DNA of 64,000 nucleotides from the NCBI GenBank assembly GCA_027494015.1, contig JAOSJP010000034.1, positions 124,001-188,000 of the forward strand, in the 5' to 3' direction. How positions within the stretch are numbered: position 1 is the first letter of the stretch; every line of letters begins with the position of its first letter. The position numbers were made by a program, and so were the translations under genes. This stretch comes from Anaerolineae bacterium (GTDB lineage Bacteria > Chloroflexota > Anaerolineae > Aggregatilineales > Aggregatilineaceae). Positions 61,859-64,000 of the stretch are shown here, piece by piece. Below the pieces are notes generated by a model. The model was not told the origin of the DNA. It made no database searches and worked only from the letters and a program-made list of their open reading frames with translations.

Positions 61859-62431
61859 CTACAGCTTGGAGCGACGGGGAAGCGCGCTTCTCCCGCCCAT
61901 CAGCCGCCAGATCAGCCCCAGCCAGGCGATAGTCACAGCGGCCACGCCAGCGAACACCGCGCCGAGCAGCGCCGACTCGCCGGTGAATGCCTGGACTTGA
62001 TCCACCAGGTCGGCCAGCAAGTCCGCCACCGCGCTCGCCGCCGCCAGGATCGTCTCCAACACCGCGCCGAGCGCGCCTGGGTCGGTCAGGGCGCTGACGA
62101 TGACGAACAACATGGCCCACAGCACGGGCACGGTCAGCAGAGCCGCCGCGACCAGTCCCAGGGCCAGGCCCACGCTCGTATGGCGGCGGGCGAACTCCGG
62201 CACGCCCATGGCCATGATCGCCGCCATCACGCGGTCGGCGAACCCGCGCGCCGGCACGACGAGCGGCGTCTTGCGCAGCAGCTCATCGGTCTGGCGCAGC
62301 CGTTCCCAGCCCGCCGCGCGCTGGCCGCTCTCGTCGAGGCGTGACTGCAGCAGGGCCAGCTCTTCGCCGCTCAACTCGCCATCGAGCGCCCGCTGCATCT
62401 GCTGTTGGAGTGTCAGGTCATCGTGAGGCAT
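61859..62431 (-). CDS. Anti-sigma factor-like membrane protein
   Basis: A 190-residue protein. The N-terminal 55 residues (QRALDGELSGEELALLQSRL) resemble the sigma-binding helix bundle of anti-sigma factors, but the zinc motif HxxxCxxC is absent. Two transmembrane helices follow (about residues 85-110 and 150-175). Its start overlaps the ECF sigma stop (ATGA), the usual order for a sigma/anti-sigma pair. Confidence 0.82.
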   Translation of the reverse strand: MPHDDLTLQQQMQRALDGELSGEELALLQSRLDESGQRAAGWERLRQTDELLRKTPLVVPARGFADRVMAAIMAMGVPEFARRHTSVGLALGLVAAALLTVPVLWAMLFVIVSALTDPGALGAVLETILAAASAVADLLADLVDQVQAFTGESALLGAVFAGVAAVTIAWLGLIWRLMGGRSALPRRSKL

Positions 62432-63018
62432 CAGGAACCCTCCATCACGCGCTCGCGCGCGGAAGCTGGCTGCGCATCCAGATAGTCGGCCAATGCCTGC
62501 CGCGCGCGGAACAGGCGGCTCTTGATGGCGCTTTCGGTTGTGTCGAGCATCTCGGCAATCTCAGCGTAGGACATGTCATACCAGTAGCGCAGCACCACCG
62601 CCAGCCGGTAGTCCGGGCTGAGGTCGGCCAGCATCTCCTGCACCAGCACGTTGCGCTCATTGGTCAGCGCCTCTTCTTCCGGGCCGGGAATGCCGCTGGT
62701 CAGCGCCGGGTGCGGGGGCAGCGGCTCTTCCAAAGACAGCCAGACCAGGCGCCGCCGGCGCAGCCGGTCAATGCAATGGTTCGAGGTGATCGAGAGCAGC
62801 CAGGTCTTGAAGGGCCGCTCCATATCGTAGCGGTCGAGGTTGGAGTAGGCGCGCATGAAGGCCTCCTGCGCCGCATCCTCCGCTTCGCCTCGCTCGCTCA
62901 ACATGCGATAAGCCAGGTTGAACACATCGCGCTCGTAACGCTGGACGAGTTCCCCAAAGGCTTGTGGATCGCCGGCAAGCGTTCGCTGCACCCATAGGGA
63001 ATCGCTGTCTTGGCTCAC
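62431..63018 (-). CDS. ECF-family RNA polymerase sigma factor
   Basis: A 195-residue ECF sigma factor. Region 2 contains YERDVFNLAYRML and the -10-reading part DRYDMERPFKTWLLSITSNH. Region 4 contains LRYWYDMSYAEIAEMLDTTE and AIKSRLFRARQAL, the HTH. GTG at 63018 follows AGGTAGGG; an ATG at 63063 would add 15 residues. It heads an operon with the anti-sigma factor and the bactofilin-like lipoprotein, so the unit probably senses envelope stress; that is inference. Confidence 0.9.
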   Translation of the reverse strand: MSQDSDSLWVQRTLAGDPQAFGELVQRYERDVFNLAYRMLSERGEAEDAAQEAFMRAYSNLDRYDMERPFKTWLLSITSNHCIDRLRRRRLVWLSLEEPLPPHPALTSGIPGPEEEALTNERNVLVQEMLADLSPDYRLAVVLRYWYDMSYAEIAEMLDTTESAIKSRLFRARQALADYLDAQPASARERVMEGS

Positions 63019-63102
63019 AAGTTGTACCCTACCTGATCGAGCACCTGGCTCCCCTACTACCATGATATACGCAAACGGCGTCCGCGTGTTGCGTTTGGGG
63101 TG

Positions 63103-63226
63103 ATTGGTTTTTGGTGGCTGGTTATTGGTGGTTGGTTGGTGGTGATTGGTGGCTGGAAGGCCGCTTGCAAAACGATGCCGCCCTCACCAACAACCAATAA
63201 CCAATAACCACAAACCAATAACCAGA
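63103..63226. repeat. TGGTTATTGG-type inverted repeat
   Basis: TTGGTGGCTGGTTATTGGTG and related words pair with CCAACAACCAATAACCAATA on the right, forming a long imperfect hairpin between the divergent sigma and reductoisomerase genes. The same family occurs at 6672-6760. Confidence 0.65.
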
Positions 63227-63321
63227 CCACTCGACACGCGCCCGCCCTTCGCAGTAGAATGCTCGCTGCGCCGCCCTGCCGCGCGCTACCGGGGCAGGCA
63301 CCACCCTGCGGAGGACTCTTC

Positions 63322-64000
63322 GATGACCATGATCTACCGCGAGCCAGACGCCGATCTCGCGCTGTTGATGCCGCGCACCCTCGCCGTGCTCGGCTACGGC
63401 CACATGGGCCGGGCGTTCGCGCTCAATCTGCGCGACAGCGCCTTCTCCGTGCTCATCGGCAATCGCGACGACGACTATGCCGCGCGCGCCTACCGTGAAG
63501 GCTTCGAGGTGACCTCCCTGGCCGATGCCGCCGCGCGCGCCGACCTGCTGCTCCTCACACTGCCCGACGAGATCGCATCCCAGGTTTATCTGCAGGACAT
63601 CGCGCTCAACCTGCGCGTGGGCAGCACGCTGGCCTTCGCTTCCGGCTACAACATCGCCTTCGGCTTCATCGAGCCGCCCCCGTTCGTGGATGTGGTGCTC
63701 GTCGCTCCCCAGGCGCTGGGCAGCCGCGTGCGCGAAAGCTACGTGGATGGGCCGGGCTTTCCCAGCATCGTGGGCGTGGCGCAGGACGCTTCCGGCGAAG
63801 CCTGGCCGCGCGTCCTGGCCCTGGCCAAAGCGCTCGGCGCGCTGCGCCAGGGCGCGGTCGAGCTGACCTTTCAACAGGAGGCCGAGCTAGACCTGTTCAC
63901 GCACCAGGCCATCCTGCCGGCGCTGTTCGCCATCCTGCAGACGGCGGTCGAAGTGCTCAACCGCGAGGGCTTTCCGCCCGAAGCGGTGAGCATGAGCCTG
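63322..64000 (+). CDS. Ketol-acid reductoisomerase-like protein, 3' end missing
   Basis: The first 226 residues of an IlvC-like NADP-dependent enzyme. VLGYGHMGRAFALNLRDS is the NADP-binding loop, and FGFIEPPPFVDVVLVAPQAL follows. The second part, QQEAELDLFTHQAILPALFA, fits the knotted KARI domain. The first loop differs from the usual GYGSQGHA, so a related reductase is possible. The ATG follows GCGGAGGAC. The gene runs off the window end; no ilvB or ilvN is visible. Confidence 0.78.

Overview
The window is a GC-rich, gene-dense bacterial chromosome segment with no rRNA, tRNA, phage or plasmid genes that I can see. Several traits suggest a member of the Chloroflexota, probably near Anaerolineae: surface lipoproteins with long Thr/Pro 'PTPTP' linkers, a duplicated long-form sugar-nucleotidyltransferase, an inteinated DnaB, and many short palindromic intergenic repeats. 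This assignment is inference from style and gene content, not from a marker search.

Layout. 1-8.3 kb: end of an aspartoacylase/AstE-like gene, a dTDP-sugar cluster (rfbA-like, HAD phosphatase, rfbB), an exopolysaccharide export/regulation set (two Wzz-like proteins and a BY-kinase-like protein), a DUF1232 protein and a secreted esterase. 8.9-12.8 kb: a frameshifted TgpA-type transglutaminase, then rplJ-rplL behind an L10 leader. 12.9-22.5 kb: an unknown protein, trehalose synthase, FHA and TPR proteins, a DUF3800 protein, a coiled-coil protein, malic enzyme and a thioredoxin-reductase-like flavoprotein. 22.5-28.2 kb: murA with a frameshifted SAM hydrolase gene, gyrB and a second (frameshifted) rfbA-like gene. 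28.6-34.9 kb: a minus-strand primosome operon (dnaB with mini-intein, a DnaD-like protein, a helicase loader with two AAA+ modules), a bifunctional-nuclease-family protein, a bactofilin and a DedA protein. 35.3-48.8 kb: glycosyltransferases, rqcH, a DUF84 NTPase, lipoproteins, a coupled trio of small membrane proteins, a glycoside hydrolase with a solute-binding protein, a cupin, an orphan ParA with a membrane partner, plsY and a receiver protein. 48.9-49.8 kb: a tandem repeat array. 49.9-64 kb: an envelope operon (SH3b lipoprotein, membrane protein, LysM-M23 peptidase), OsmC, a double-thioredoxin oxidoreductase, groES, a MEMO-family protein coupled to priA, a MerR-like regulator, an ECF sigma/anti-sigma/lipoprotein operon and the start of a ketol-acid reductoisomerase-like gene.

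Functional themes are envelope and exopolysaccharide building (dTDP sugars, Wzz/BY-kinase, murA, plsY, glycosyltransferases, LysM-M23, bactofilin), DNA replication and restart (gyrB, dnaB-dnaD-loader, priA) and redox/stress functions. Two repeat systems run through the intergenic spaces. The first is a roughly 95-bp palindrome (17 copies or remnants). The second is a smaller transposon-like element with TGT...ACA ends that has inserted twice into the same CTCTG site of the first repeat's flank. Four genes carry single-site frameshifts and one repeat copy carries a 20-base C run, so part of the apparent gene decay may be assembly error.
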